DNA from: an uncultured Micrococcaceae bacterium
GTDB lineage: Bacteria; Actinomycetota; Actinomycetes; Actinomycetales; Micrococcaceae
Reading direction: 5' to 3'
Assembly (NCBI GenBank): GCA_947502645.1
Contig: CANNAD010000001.1
Coordinates: 1,178,001 to 1,242,000 of the forward strand
Length of the DNA: 64,000 nucleotides
Position 1 is the first letter of the stretch, and every line of letters begins with the position of its first letter. The position numbers were made by a program, and so were the translations under genes. Positions 52,881-60,479 of this stretch are shown here, one piece after another. The notes below the pieces were generated by a model. It worked only from the letters and a program-made list of their open reading frames with translations, had not been told where the DNA came from and made no database searches.

Positions 52881-53531
52881 ATGTCCCGCATCGCCATTAT
52901 CGGAGGCCACGGAAAAGTTGGCCTGAAACTCGCCCCGCTTCTTATTGCCCAGGGCCACAGCGTCAGCGCCGTCATTCGCAATCCGGATCAGACGCAGGAC
53001 GTCGAGAGTGCCGGAGCGCAGGCATTGATAGCCGACGTTGAGAAGCTGGACAAAGCCGGGATCGCTGAGGCCCTCGGAGGCCACGACGCGGTCGTCTGGT
53101 CCGCAGGTGCCGGAGGTGGAAGCCCCGAGCGCACTTGGTCCGTAGACCGCGACGCCGCCATCCGCACTATTGACGCCGCGCAGGACGCCAAGGCTCAGCG
53201 CTTCGTCATGGTCTCGTACTTTGGTGCAGGCAAGGATCACGGAGTCCCAGAGGACAACGACTTCTACGCCTACGCGGAATCGAAAGCACAGGCTGACGAG
53301 CACCTCCGCGGAACGAACCTTGACTGGACGATCCTCGGGCCGAGCGCGCTCACGGACGATGCCGGGACCGGGAAAATCGAAATGGGCGACGGCGTCGAAG
53401 GCGGCCAGGTGTCACGCGACGACGTCGCACAGGTCGCCGCTGCAGTACTGGACAACCCGGAGACCAAGGGCAAGTTCCTCGAGTTCAACAACGGAGATAC
53501 GCCCATCGCGGAGGCGCTCAAGGCCAGCTAA
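52881..53531 (+). CDS. NAD(P)-binding oxidoreductase (NmrA/atypical SDR)
   Basis: This 216-residue protein has the nucleotide motif IIGGHGKVGLKLAPLL (about 5-20), a short ALIADVEKLDKAGIAEALGGHDAVVWSAGAGGG region and the RFVMVSYFGAG motif. LDWTILGPSALTDDAGTGKI follows. It belongs to the atypical SDRs with an NmrA/YwnB-like fold. The ATG at 52881 follows AAGGAAT. The substrate is unknown. It ends 73 bp before the SAM riboswitch. Confidence 0.88.
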   Translation: MSRIAIIGGHGKVGLKLAPLLIAQGHSVSAVIRNPDQTQDVESAGAQALIADVEKLDKAGIAEALGGHDAVVWSAGAGGGSPERTWSVDRDAAIRTIDAAQDAKAQRFVMVSYFGAGKDHGVPEDNDFYAYAESKAQADEHLRGTNLDWTILGPSALTDDAGTGKIEMGDGVEGGQVSRDDVAQVAAAVLDNPETKGKFLEFNNGDTPIAEALKAS

Positions 53532-53603
53532 CCGGAGGCGGAGTTACGGCCTGTGACAGGGGCCGTTTCATTACCGACGGAATATGGTGTGAACTGAGTC
53601 TGC

Positions 53604-53698
53604 AACCATCCCGAGCGGCTGAGAGATCTGGCTCCACGACGCCGCAGCAACCCTGGCCGAGAAATCTGGCGCAGGGTGCTACTGCCAGGACCGATGGA
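53604..53698 (+). ncRNA. SAM-I (S-box) riboswitch
   Basis: The aptamer opens with CCATC (P1) and GAGCGGCTGAGAGATCTGGC. CACGACGCCGCAGCAACC matches the S-box core around P2 and the kink-turn. The segment AGGGTGCTACTGCC fits the GGUGCUAAUUCC element, and GATGG closes P1. The P1 3' strand runs directly into GGAGAGGA, the ribosome binding site of the flavin reductase gene, so translational control is likely. SAM-IV is related; the core motif fits SAM-I better. Confidence 0.85.
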
Positions 53699-53710
53699 GA
53701 GGACGTTCCC

Positions 53711-54238
53711 GTGCCTGATGAAACCCGATTCGCGATGACTGATCAACGCACTTTCAAGGAAGTCGTGGGCCATTTTGGTACCGGCGTCACGATCATTACC
53801 GCGATGGGTCCAGACGGCCCTCTCGGGTTCACCTGCCAGTCATTCGCGTCCTTGTCGCTCCAGCCACCATTGATCACGTTCAGCCCGTCCCGCGCGTCGA
53901 ATTCCTGGCCGCGCATTCGGGCGGCTGGACGATTCACGGTGAACATACTTTCCGCGGGAAACGAGCCGTTGTCGAATCAGTTTGCCCGTTCCGGCGGGGA
54001 CAAGTTCGCTGGCGTGGAATGGACCGATGGTCCGAACGGATCGCCGAGACTGCCCGGCACGCTCGCCTCGATCGACTGTGACCTCCACGCAGAGTACGAC
54101 GGCGGCGACCACACCATCGTCGTCGGTGCCGTTCGGGACCTGGAGGTCCACCACTCTGGAGAACCGCTGCTGTTCTACAGGGGCCGGTACCTGCGTCCGA
54201 CGTCGGGATCCCCGGCTTCGGACTGGCGTCACCCTTAG
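53711..54238 (+). CDS. Flavin reductase family protein
   Basis: This 175-residue FMN-binding split-barrel protein supplies reduced flavin to partner monooxygenases. RTFKEVVGHFGTGVTIITAMGPDGPLGFTCQSFASLSLQPPLITF (about 13-57) is the family core. GRFTVNILSAGNEPLSNQFA and the GDHTIVVGAVRDLEVH end motif follow. The GTG start follows GGAGAGGA. A SAM-I riboswitch directly in front means it responds to methionine or SAM supply, which points to desulfurisation of organic sulfur. No monooxygenase gene is next to it. Confidence 0.9.
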   Translation: MPDETRFAMTDQRTFKEVVGHFGTGVTIITAMGPDGPLGFTCQSFASLSLQPPLITFSPSRASNSWPRIRAAGRFTVNILSAGNEPLSNQFARSGGDKFAGVEWTDGPNGSPRLPGTLASIDCDLHAEYDGGDHTIVVGAVRDLEVHHSGEPLLFYRGRYLRPTSGSPASDWRHP

Positions 54239-54260
54239 GGGTGCGGCTTCAGCAGGAGTT

Positions 54261-54308
54261 CACCTCTACCGTCTTGTGTCATTGCGTTGACACAAGACGG
54301 TAGAGGTG
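54261..54308 (+). terminator. Perfect 21-bp hairpin after the flavin reductase gene
   Basis: CACCTCTACCGTCTTGTGTCA pairs completely with its downstream complement across a 6-nt loop (TTGCGT). It begins 22 bp after the stop. It lacks a T tract, so intrinsic termination is likely but not certain. Such a long perfect stem is unusual. Confidence 0.75.
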
Positions 54309-54362
54309 CTTGTATCAATCAGGCGATACAAGATTCTCTTACTGGTGAGGCGGAAGAAATTC

Positions 54363-55406
54363 ATGGGACGAATAGCACTAGTCGTGGTCATAGCGGCTGT
54401 AGCCCTGCTTGTCTTCGTCTTGGTAGCACTGCTGCGCAAAGTCCCACACGGTTCTAGTGGCGTGGCACTACAAATGGAGAAATTGCCCAGCGCTGACCGC
54501 GCAGTCGTGACGCCGTTGATTCAGAGTGAATGGAAGCGGATGTCTTCCGCGCTCGTCGTGGGGTTTGCCGCTGCGGTCATAGTCTGGCAATTGGGCGGAA
54601 TCTGGGCCAGCCTTTACGGACTGCCGTATGCGCTCGCTGGCATGGTCGGTGCCGTGGTCGGCCTGTGTGTGATGAACGCATGGCCGCCGACCAGCTGGCC
54701 CAGCGATGAACGCAAGGCGCGAGTTGCGGAGATTGCACCCCGAGGCGCCACAAGCTTCGGTAAACAATGGATCTTCGTTTTACCTCTGGGTGCCGCCGTC
54801 GCACTGGTACTAGGTCTGATTCTCACGGGCCTCTATTCCTCGACGGATGAGAACGGATTACACCGCGTCTTCTCGCGTCGCCGCCTCGCAGGATGGGGAG
54901 TTGAGAATGGGCAGGTTGTCGATGTGCAGTACACAATTTCCGCTAGCAGTCCTTTCCCCGGCTGGTATTACGGAGTACCACTTATCGTTGGCACAATACT
55001 GTTCATTGCGGTCGTCTATTGGAACCTTCGACGGGCGGCTTTAGCGCCGAGACCCACAGATATAAACCTGTTCGCAATTGACGCTTCGTTGAGAACACTG
55101 CGTACACGCTTCACCATGGCGGCATCCAGTGCGGCGCTCGGTCTGTATATCGCGGGTGTTGGTGTGATGACTGGGATTACCCTTCGAAGCGCGCATCTGG
55201 AGCCCGTACCTACTGCTGAACTGGACGTTATTCCCCGGTATGCAGCAGTTGAACCTGGTCATACGTTTGCAGTGGTGCTCACCGTTGCGTCGCTGGCCAT
55301 CGCCGTCGCCGCGATGACGCTTCTGTTCCGCGCTGTTGCTGCAGTTCTCGAGGCCGTGTCTGCGGCCCGCGTCGAATCTGCGCGAGTTCGTGACGAGGCG
55401 CATTGA
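54363..55406 (+). CDS. Uncharacterised multi-span membrane protein (347 aa)
   Basis: I do not recognise the family. It has about seven predicted segments: IALVVVIAAVALLVFVLVALL at the start, then ALVVGFAAAVIVWQLGGIW and LAGMVGAVVGLCVMNAWP. WIFVLPLGAAVALVLGLILTG, YGVPLIVGTILFIAVVYWNL and two C-terminal segments follow. An arginine-rich loop with FSRRRLAGWGVENGQ lies in the middle. The ATG at 54363 follows GAGGCGGAAG. It is coupled to the small GntR gene (TTGA overlap), a common pairing of a membrane protein with a YhcF-type regulator. Confidence 0.75.
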   Translation: MGRIALVVVIAAVALLVFVLVALLRKVPHGSSGVALQMEKLPSADRAVVTPLIQSEWKRMSSALVVGFAAAVIVWQLGGIWASLYGLPYALAGMVGAVVGLCVMNAWPPTSWPSDERKARVAEIAPRGATSFGKQWIFVLPLGAAVALVLGLILTGLYSSTDENGLHRVFSRRRLAGWGVENGQVVDVQYTISASSPFPGWYYGVPLIVGTILFIAVVYWNLRRAALAPRPTDINLFAIDASLRTLRTRFTMAASSAALGLYIAGVGVMTGITLRSAHLEPVPTAELDVIPRYAAVEPGHTFAVVLTVASLAIAVAAMTLLFRAVAAVLEAVSAARVESARVRDEAH

Positions 55407-55774
55407 TTACCGTCGATCCGGCATCGCCCACGTCCCCTGCCGAGCAGATACGCTCCCAGCTGGCTGCCCTGATCCGGCTCGGGGAGCTTGTCGCAGACGC
55501 TCGAATGCCTACCATCAGGCAGTTGGCTGCGGACCTACGCGTCGCCGCTGGCACTGTGGCCAAGGCCTACAAGGAACTGGAAAATGCTGGTTTGATCCGG
55601 ACGGGGCGCGCCGCCGGAACCCGGGTGAACGTAGGCCAAGCGACAGGGGAACCAGTGCTGGGTGGAGCAAACCATTTCATGCGCGCCGCACACCAATCCG
55701 GGCTAAGCCTTCAGGAGGCCCAGGAGATCCTCGCCGCCGCATGGGACGCAGACGCAACGGGCCGGATTCCCTAA
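55403..55774 (+). CDS. Short GntR-family regulator (YhcF-like)
   Basis: This 123-residue regulator has a GntR winged helix: SPAEQIRSQLAALIRLGELVADARMPTIRQLAADLRVAAGTVAKAYKELENAGLIRTGRAAGTRV (about 11-74). A short helical tail follows, the YhcF/YtrA pattern. It starts at TTG overlapping the membrane-protein stop (TTGA). Such regulators usually control the transport or membrane gene next to them, so autoregulation of this pair is likely. The ligand is unknown. Confidence 0.85.
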   Translation: MITVDPASPTSPAEQIRSQLAALIRLGELVADARMPTIRQLAADLRVAAGTVAKAYKELENAGLIRTGRAAGTRVNVGQATGEPVLGGANHFMRAAHQSGLSLQEAQEILAAAWDADATGRIP

Positions 55775-55824
55775 TCAGCGCATCCGTGAGTCGGGAAGCA
55801 GCCGGCATCCCGTATGTTTAACTG

Positions 55825-56196
55825 GTGGTTACGCGACGTGAGGCAGCTCAGATCCTTGATATTCCGCTGGAAATGGCTCACCGTCACGGTATCCCTGCCA
55901 GGTTGTCAGACGCCGAGTTGTCGGAGCTCTTGGACAATCCACCGGCCTGGCTCGTGCAGTCCAAGGAAAATCGCACGGGCAAGCGGCCTGTGTGGGTCCA
56001 GCTGACCTGTGCGGTGTGCGGGTTCTCGGAAGCAGTGCGCCCGAAGAAGTGGTGGCCGCCGTTCACATACGTCTGCTGTGACCACCACGCCCACGAGGAA
56101 ATCCCGCAGGCAATGCCGGGTCTGGTTCGCAGCGAGTACGAAGGGATTGGCAGCCGGTTCGTCGGCATCGCTGATGTAGAAGTTCCCGTTTCCTGA
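55825..56196 (+). CDS. Small hypothetical protein with Cys/His cluster (123 aa)
   Basis: I do not recognise this family. The N-terminus looks like a helix-turn-helix-like segment (RREAAQILDIPLEMAHRHGIPARLSDAELSELL, about 4-36). The middle has LTCAVCGFSEAVRPKKWWPPFTYVCCDHHAHEEIP with CxxC and CCDHH that could bind zinc. The start is GTG. It lies 50 bp after the GntR gene. Composition matches the flanks, so I consider it real. Confidence 0.65.
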   Translation: MVTRREAAQILDIPLEMAHRHGIPARLSDAELSELLDNPPAWLVQSKENRTGKRPVWVQLTCAVCGFSEAVRPKKWWPPFTYVCCDHHAHEEIPQAMPGLVRSEYEGIGSRFVGIADVEVPVS

Positions 56197-56562
56197 CAGT
56201 CGACGCGCGGCCCTGACCAGCGGCACAAAATGAAATTCCCGATTTCGTCAGCGGACGCAACATCGCCGAGGGTTTTCTCGAACAACGCATCGATGTCTTA
56301 AACCGCCTAGCTTTGGGCGTGTGCGGGTAAATGACACGCCGCTGTAAAGACTTTTGCCAGACATTGTTTCCTTACGCAACACTCCACCAACTACGAGACT
56401 GGATTCCCCTTGCGGGACGGTGTTGCATCTTTACGACGACGACGACGACGACATCGGCAACATTCATCTGTGTCGACAATTTGTAGGCCGTTGAATCTAA
56501 GGGGCCTACTACCATCGGCGAAGACTTGTTGGAGAATCACTCATACATGCAAGTATGTATCC
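56197..56562. other. 366-bp non-coding region before the S66 remnant
   Basis: I see no gene here. It holds a run of about six ACG triplets (about 56433-56452) and a weak inverted repeat ATACAT-GCAAGT-ATGTAT (56543-56560) just upstream of the S66 start. Base composition is less GC-rich than the flanks. It probably contains the promoter of the interrupted S66 gene. Confidence 0.5.
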
Positions 56563-56845
56563 ATGAAGATTCGATACCCTAGACCGCTAGCACCCTGCGA
56601 TTTAGTTGGCGTTACTGCGCCGTCGACAGGTGTGCCAGGGGCTCTTACACGGCGTCTGAATTTTGCCGTACAGCAATTGCGTGACCGCGGTTTTGCGGTG
56701 GACATGGGTGACTGCGTGGACGGGTCCACTCACATCAGCGCACCCGCTCAACAACGAGCCGGTGAGCTAATGAGAATGCTTTTGGATCCCACGATCAAGG
56801 CCATTGTGCCCCCATGGGGAGGGGAAACCGCCATCGACCTTGTTC
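56563..56845 (+). pseudogene. S66 peptidase (LD-carboxypeptidase/MccF-like), cut by ISL3 element
   Basis: The first ~94 residues of an S66-family serine peptidase are readable: MKIRYPRPLAPCDLVGVTAPSTGVPGALTRRL at the start, then FAVDMGDCVDGSTHISAPAQQRAGELMRMLLDPTIKAIVPPWGGETAIDLV. These are the usual N-terminal features of LD-carboxypeptidases and MccF-type resistance proteins. The reading frame meets the left inverted repeat of the ISL3 element at 56846. The other end of the gene is not found after the element, so the 3' part was lost. Confidence 0.8.
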
Positions 56846-58282
56846 GGCTCTTCCCAATTAGGGGTGTAGCTGGGGTCTGAATCCTCCGGTTTCGAGGAGT
56901 GATCTGGCGATGTAGTGGGTGAGGTTGCGGAATCCTAGGGCGATGCCGCGTAGGTGTTCGAGCCGGCCGTTGATGGATTCGGTGGGGCCGTTGGATGTCC
57001 CGGGGTTATCGAAGAACGTGAGTATGTCGGTGGCCCGGCGGTTCAGCGTTCGTCCTAGGGTGCGGATCTCGTCGAGTCCGGCCGGGACACCGTGTTGGAG
57101 TTGGTTGATGAGTTTGGTCATCAGTTCCTTACCCGTGGCACGGTCGGGGTGACGGTAGGCGGTGATCATGTCCTGATACACGCCCCAGGTGACTTCAACG
57201 GCGACGTGCGCCTCGTTGGTGAACGCCTTTTCGAGTCGCACGCGTTGCTTGTCGGTGAGGAGATCTGCGCCTGTGTGAAGTGTCCTGCGGATACCGTAGA
57301 GCGGGTCCCCAGCGCGGCCCCGGTGCCCGAGGCTCTGTTGCTGCACTCGTTGCCGGCACCGGTCCAGGCCGTCTCCGGCCAGTTGGATGACGTGGAACGG
57401 ATCCATGACCTCGACCGCTTGGGGTAGTTCTTCGGCGGCGGCGGTCTTGAATCCGGTGAACCCGTCCATCGCAACTACCTGGATCGTGTCCCGCCAGGCC
57501 TTGGTGCGGGCTTGCAGCCACCTAGAGAAGACTCGTTTGGAGCGGCCCTCAACCATGTCCAACAACCGCGAAGGGCCAGTGCCGTCACGAACTGGGGTGA
57601 GGTCGATGATGACGGTAACGTACTTGTCCCCACGGCGGGTATGCCTCCAAACGTGTTCATCAACACCGATGACTTCGACACCATCGAAGCGGTGCGGGTT
57701 GTTGATCAACACACGGCGGCCCTCGGCCAGGACAGCAGTGTTGGCGGTGGGCCATGCAACGTTCAGTGCCTCAGCAATCCGGGAGATGGATAGGTGCTGA
57801 CAGACGACGCCTGCCAATGCCCACGTAAGTGCGGTGCGGGAGATCTTCGCCCGCGGCTCAACCGCCAAGCCGGTGTCTTGGCGCCACACATGGGAACAGT
57901 CAGCGCACCGGAATCGACGAACCTGGATGCGCAGTGTCACCGGTTTCCAGCCCATGGGTGCGTGCGCTACCCGACGCTCGATCGTGCCGCGCGGAACACC
58001 CTCGGTCCCGCAGCGGCGGCAGAACTCATCGGCTGCCACGACCCGGCAGGCTAGCTCCGTTCGTTTGGGCAGGAATCGTTGGCCGATCACCTTCAGACCG
58101 AGGCCATCAAGGCCGGTGAACGTGGTCAGGTCAGGGACAGAGAAGGTAGCGTTGAACATGAGGGCCTTGTGCTCGAGAACAGTGGAGTAGATACCTTGAT
58201 TCTCTCCCAAGGCCCTCTTCCACACCCCCGGCCACTGACCCCAGCCCTCAAACCACAGTTACACCCTCAATTGGGAAGAGCC
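56846..58282 (-). mobile_element. ISL3-family insertion sequence (1437 bp)
   Basis: Imperfect terminal inverted repeats bound the element. The left end reads GGCTCTTCCCAATTAGGGGT. The right end, in reverse complement, reads GGCTCTTCCCAATTGAGGGT, about 26 of 30 bases matching. The left flank ends CCTTGTTC and the right flank begins CCATAAGT, so there is no 8-bp target duplication. It encodes one intact transposase. It interrupts an S66 gene and abuts tRNA-Ser. Confidence 0.9.
56858..58159 (-). CDS. ISL3-family transposase
   Basis: This 433-residue DDE transposase has an N-terminal zinc ribbon (CRRCGTEG and FRCADCSHVW) and a helix-turn-helix. The catalytic core has Asp in VEVIGVDEHVWRH, Asp in VVAMDGFTGFK and Glu in SNGPTESINGRLEHLRG. 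The C-terminal region ends FRPQLHP in the left inverted repeat. ATG at 58159 (MFNATFSVPD) is chosen rather than the track's 58225, which lies in the terminal repeat region. It appears full length and potentially active. Confidence 0.92.
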   Translation of the reverse strand: MFNATFSVPDLTTFTGLDGLGLKVIGQRFLPKRTELACRVVAADEFCRRCGTEGVPRGTIERRVAHAPMGWKPVTLRIQVRRFRCADCSHVWRQDTGLAVEPRAKISRTALTWALAGVVCQHLSISRIAEALNVAWPTANTAVLAEGRRVLINNPHRFDGVEVIGVDEHVWRHTRRGDKYVTVIIDLTPVRDGTGPSRLLDMVEGRSKRVFSRWLQARTKAWRDTIQVVAMDGFTGFKTAAAEELPQAVEVMDPFHVIQLAGDGLDRCRQRVQQQSLGHRGRAGDPLYGIRRTLHTGADLLTDKQRVRLEKAFTNEAHVAVEVTWGVYQDMITAYRHPDRATGKELMTKLINQLQHGVPAGLDEIRTLGRTLNRRATDILTFFDNPGTSNGPTESINGRLEHLRGIALGFRNLTHYIARSLLETGGFRPQLHP

Positions 58283-58314
58283 CCATAAGTGCACCACGCC
58301 ACTCCCGGAAATGA

Positions 58315-58344
58315 AGAAAACCCCCGGATTTCCAGGGGTTTTCT
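58315..58344 (-). terminator. Terminator after tRNA-Ser
   Basis: AGAAAACCCC and GGGGTTTTCT form a 10-bp stem with a 10-nt loop, just 3' of tRNA-Ser on the minus strand. The stem ends in TTTTCT, the expected tail. Confidence 0.75.
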
Positions 58345-58348
58345 GTGG

Positions 58349-58433
58349 CGGTGACGGTGGGATTTGAACCCACGTTGGCTTTCACCAAACAACATTTCGA
58401 GTGTTGCACCTTCGGCCGCTCGGACACGTCACC
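58349..58433 (-). tRNA. tRNA-Ser (anticodon CGA)
   Basis: GGTGACG pairs with CGTCACC around an 85-nt sequence. The anticodon loop CTCGAAA gives CGA for UCG codons. A long variable arm and the T-arm GGTTCAAATCC are present. CCA is not encoded. Confidence 0.95.
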
Positions 58434-58486
58434 AACGCCGCTACTTTACCGGTTGAGGTGCCGAACGCCCAAAAGCGCCCAAAACG

Positions 58487-58978
58487 TTAGAGGTTGACGA
58501 CGTCGTTCTTGCCGACGTCGGGCTTGTCGCCGGTGACTGCGGACTTCGCGAGCTTGAAGATGTTCACGGCTTTTGGTGCGTCGCTGGTCCAGTATTCGGC
58601 GGTGTGCGCGTCCACCCGAATGAGGGCAACCGTGGGGTCATCCTTGCCGTTCTCGAACCAGGGTTCCACCATGGGGTTCCACAGTTCGTCGATCTTGGCC
58701 TGGTTCCGCACAAGTTCAGCGGTGCCGGCGATGGACACCCAGCCGTCCTTGCTGTGAACCGCAACGTTCACCTCCGGGTTGGCGCGAATCTCGGAAGCTT
58801 TGGGGGAGGGGTCCTGCGTGAAGAACCACAGGTCGCCGTCGAACTCGGTTTCCTGCAGGGCCAGCGGTCTGCTGACCAGGTGCCCTTCGAGCGAGGTCGT
58901 CGTCAGGACGCCGATCTTCGCGTCCTTGAGCAGGTCGGCTACTTCCTTGCGTCCGTTGGTCGATGAATCGTTGGTCAT
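58487..58978 (-). CDS. Pyridoxamine 5'-phosphate oxidase-fold stress protein
   Basis: This 163-residue protein belongs to the general stress protein 26/PPOX-like split-barrel group. LLKDAKIGVLTTTSLEGHLVSRPLALQETEFDGDLWFFTQ (about 15-54) is the flavin-binding core. VNVAVHSKDGWVSIAGTAELVRNQAKIDELWNP follows. Such proteins bind FMN or F420, and activity is rarely known. The track's start at 59056 extends into tadA. The ATG at 58978 fits homologues. Confidence 0.85.
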   Translation of the reverse strand: MTNDSSTNGRKEVADLLKDAKIGVLTTTSLEGHLVSRPLALQETEFDGDLWFFTQDPSPKASEIRANPEVNVAVHSKDGWVSIAGTAELVRNQAKIDELWNPMVEPWFENGKDDPTVALIRVDAHTAEYWTSDAPKAVNIFKLAKSAVTGDKPDVGKNDVVNL

Positions 58979-59024
58979 TGACACCACATCCTTAAGTTGT
59001 CCGAACCCCCATTGTAAGCAAGCT

Positions 59025-59504
59025 TCACTTATGTGGCGAAGTGCGCTGCGCGGCAAAGAAATCAGTCAGCAGCCGGGAGCACTCGGCGGCGCGCACATCA
59101 GGGAAAACTTCCACCCAATGATTCAGCCGCGGTTCGCGAAGCACGTCAAATACCGATCCCGACGCCCCAGCCTTCGGATCCCACGCACCAAAAACCACGC
59201 GCGGAACCCTCGCCAGCACAATCGCGCCTGCACACATGGCGCACGGCTCCAGCGTCACCACCAGCGTGCACCCATCCAACCGCCAGCTCCCGAGAGCGGC
59301 TGCTGCCTGCCGGATCGCCACCACCTCAGCGTGCGCCGTTGGATCATGCGTGGCCTCACGCTCATTCCGGCCAGTGCCGAGAACGGCACCATCAGGGCCG
59401 ACGACGACGGCGCCGATCGGGACGTCCCCCGAGTCCAGCGCCCGCACGGCCGCGGATAGGGCCAGGCCCATCCACTCGTCGTGATTTCCGCCAGGTCCAC
59501 TCAT
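59025..59504 (-). CDS. tadA: tRNA adenosine(34) deaminase
   Basis: This 159-residue zinc deaminase converts adenosine-34 to inosine in tRNA-Arg(ACG). DVPIGAVVVGPDGAVLGTGRNEREATHDPTAHAEVVAIRQAA (about 27-68) has the HAE motif. TLEPCAMCAGAIVLARVPRVVFG has the PCxxC zinc ligands. The C-terminus LREPRLNHWVEVFPDVRAAECSRLLTDFFAAQR matches TadA. Its tRNA substrate is encoded at 62146-62218 in this window. Confidence 0.93.
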   Translation of the reverse strand: MSGPGGNHDEWMGLALSAAVRALDSGDVPIGAVVVGPDGAVLGTGRNEREATHDPTAHAEVVAIRQAAAALGSWRLDGCTLVVTLEPCAMCAGAIVLARVPRVVFGAWDPKAGASGSVFDVLREPRLNHWVEVFPDVRAAECSRLLTDFFAAQRTSPHK

Positions 59505-59527
59505 AACCTCAATGGTACTTTTGACCT

Positions 59528-60163
59528 ATGCGCGTACTGGTTGTTGATCATCCCCTTGTTGCCCACAAACTCACGGTCCTGCGGGACAAGGACACGTCGT
59601 CGCCCGTTTTCCGGCTGCTGACGGAGGAGTTGGTCACGCTTCTGGCGTACGAGGCCACCCGTAATGTGCGCGTGGAAAGCGTCCGCGTGAATACGCCAGT
59701 CACCGAAGCTGATGGCATTGGTCTGGTGAAGCCGACGCCGCTGGTCGTCCCGATACTCCGCGCGGGCCTTGGCATGTTGGAGGGCATGACACGGCTTGTG
59801 CCGACGGCGGAGGTCGGTTTCCTGGGGATGCAGCGCAACGAGGAGACGCTTGAGGCCATCACCTATGCCGAGCGGCTTCCGGATGACCTGACGGGCCGTC
59901 AGGTCTTTGTGCTGGACCCCATGCTTGCCACTGGCGGTACGCTGCGGGAAGCCATCAAGTTCCTTTTCCAGCGCGGGGCCGACGACGTCACGTGCATCTG
60001 CCTGCTCGCCGCCCCTGAAGGGCTCAAGGCGCTTGAAGAAGAGTTGGACGGACAAAACGTGACAATCGTTCTGGCGTCGATCGACGAGAAACTCAACGAG
60101 AACGCGTACATTGTGCCGGGTCTGGGCGACGCCGGCGACCGCCTCTACGGTGTCGTCCACTAG
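59528..60163 (+). CDS. upp: Uracil phosphoribosyltransferase
   Basis: This 211-residue enzyme makes UMP from uracil and PRPP for pyrimidine salvage. [41 protein letters not shown] opens the protein. [16 protein letters not shown] and the PRPP motif [18 protein letters not shown] follow. It ends [22 protein letters not shown], typical of Upp. It diverges from tadA across 23 bp. Confidence 0.95.
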   Translation: MRVLVVDHPLVAHKLTVLRDKDTSSPVFRLLTEELVTLLAYEATRNVRVESVRVNTPVTEADGIGLVKPTPLVVPILRAGLGMLEGMTRLVPTAEVGFLGMQRNEETLEAITYAERLPDDLTGRQVFVLDPMLATGGTLREAIKFLFQRGADDVTCICLLAAPEGLKALEEELDGQNVTIVLASIDEKLNENAYIVPGLGDAGDRLYGVVH

Positions 60164-60223
60164 GCGTTTCGCGGCAAAACCCCCGTCAGGACAGGGAAGA
60201 GCCGCGTTGTGACGCACATTACG

Positions 60224-60262
60224 TTGCGCATAGTTAACCGTTCCATGTAATAATTCTTGATG
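60224..60262 (+). promoter_or_regulatory. Promoter for a leaderless upstream ORF
   Basis: TTGCGC (60224-60229), 18 bp, then TAATAA (60248-60253) place the start point at about 60260-60262. That is on or next to the GTG of the Cys-rich upstream ORF, so the mRNA is probably leaderless. Confidence 0.6.
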
Positions 60263-60354
60263 TGAACACCAACTCGACAGCATCTGCAGCCGCAGCAACC
60301 CTGATCAGCCGTTTGGCTGGTTCGGCTATGTGCTGTTGTCGAATGCATGCCTAA
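60262..60354 (+). CDS. 30-residue Cys-rich leader peptide (CCC run)
   Basis: This frame is too short for the track. It starts GTG and encodes MNTNSTASAAAATLISRLAG followed by SAMCCCRMHA and a stop. Three consecutive Cys codons (TGC TGT TGT) sit near the end. Leaderless uORFs with Cys runs are known in mycobacteria, where cysteine shortage stalls ribosomes and relieves repression of downstream sulfur genes. Here the next gene, 126 bp downstream, is a winged-helix regulator. There is no ribosome binding site, in line with a leaderless start. Confidence 0.65.
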   Translation: MNTNSTASAAAATLISRLAGSAMCCCRMHA

Positions 60355-60479
60355 AAGCACCACCCTCAGCTAACAGGCAATTCTTTACGGGCCCAACGGC
60401 GGGCACACCCGCTTCATTGCGATCGGCCCACCCATAGCATTCGAGCCGCGATGACGGCCATTCACATTTGAGGTTTAAC

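Noticed and set aside
56433-56452. ACG triplet run as a coding repeat
   Set aside because: No supported frame crosses it; it is a short microsatellite in a non-coding region.
56846-58282. Interpretation as a composite transposon with tRNA-Ser attachment site
   Set aside because: There is no integrase, no duplicated tRNA end and only one IS copy.
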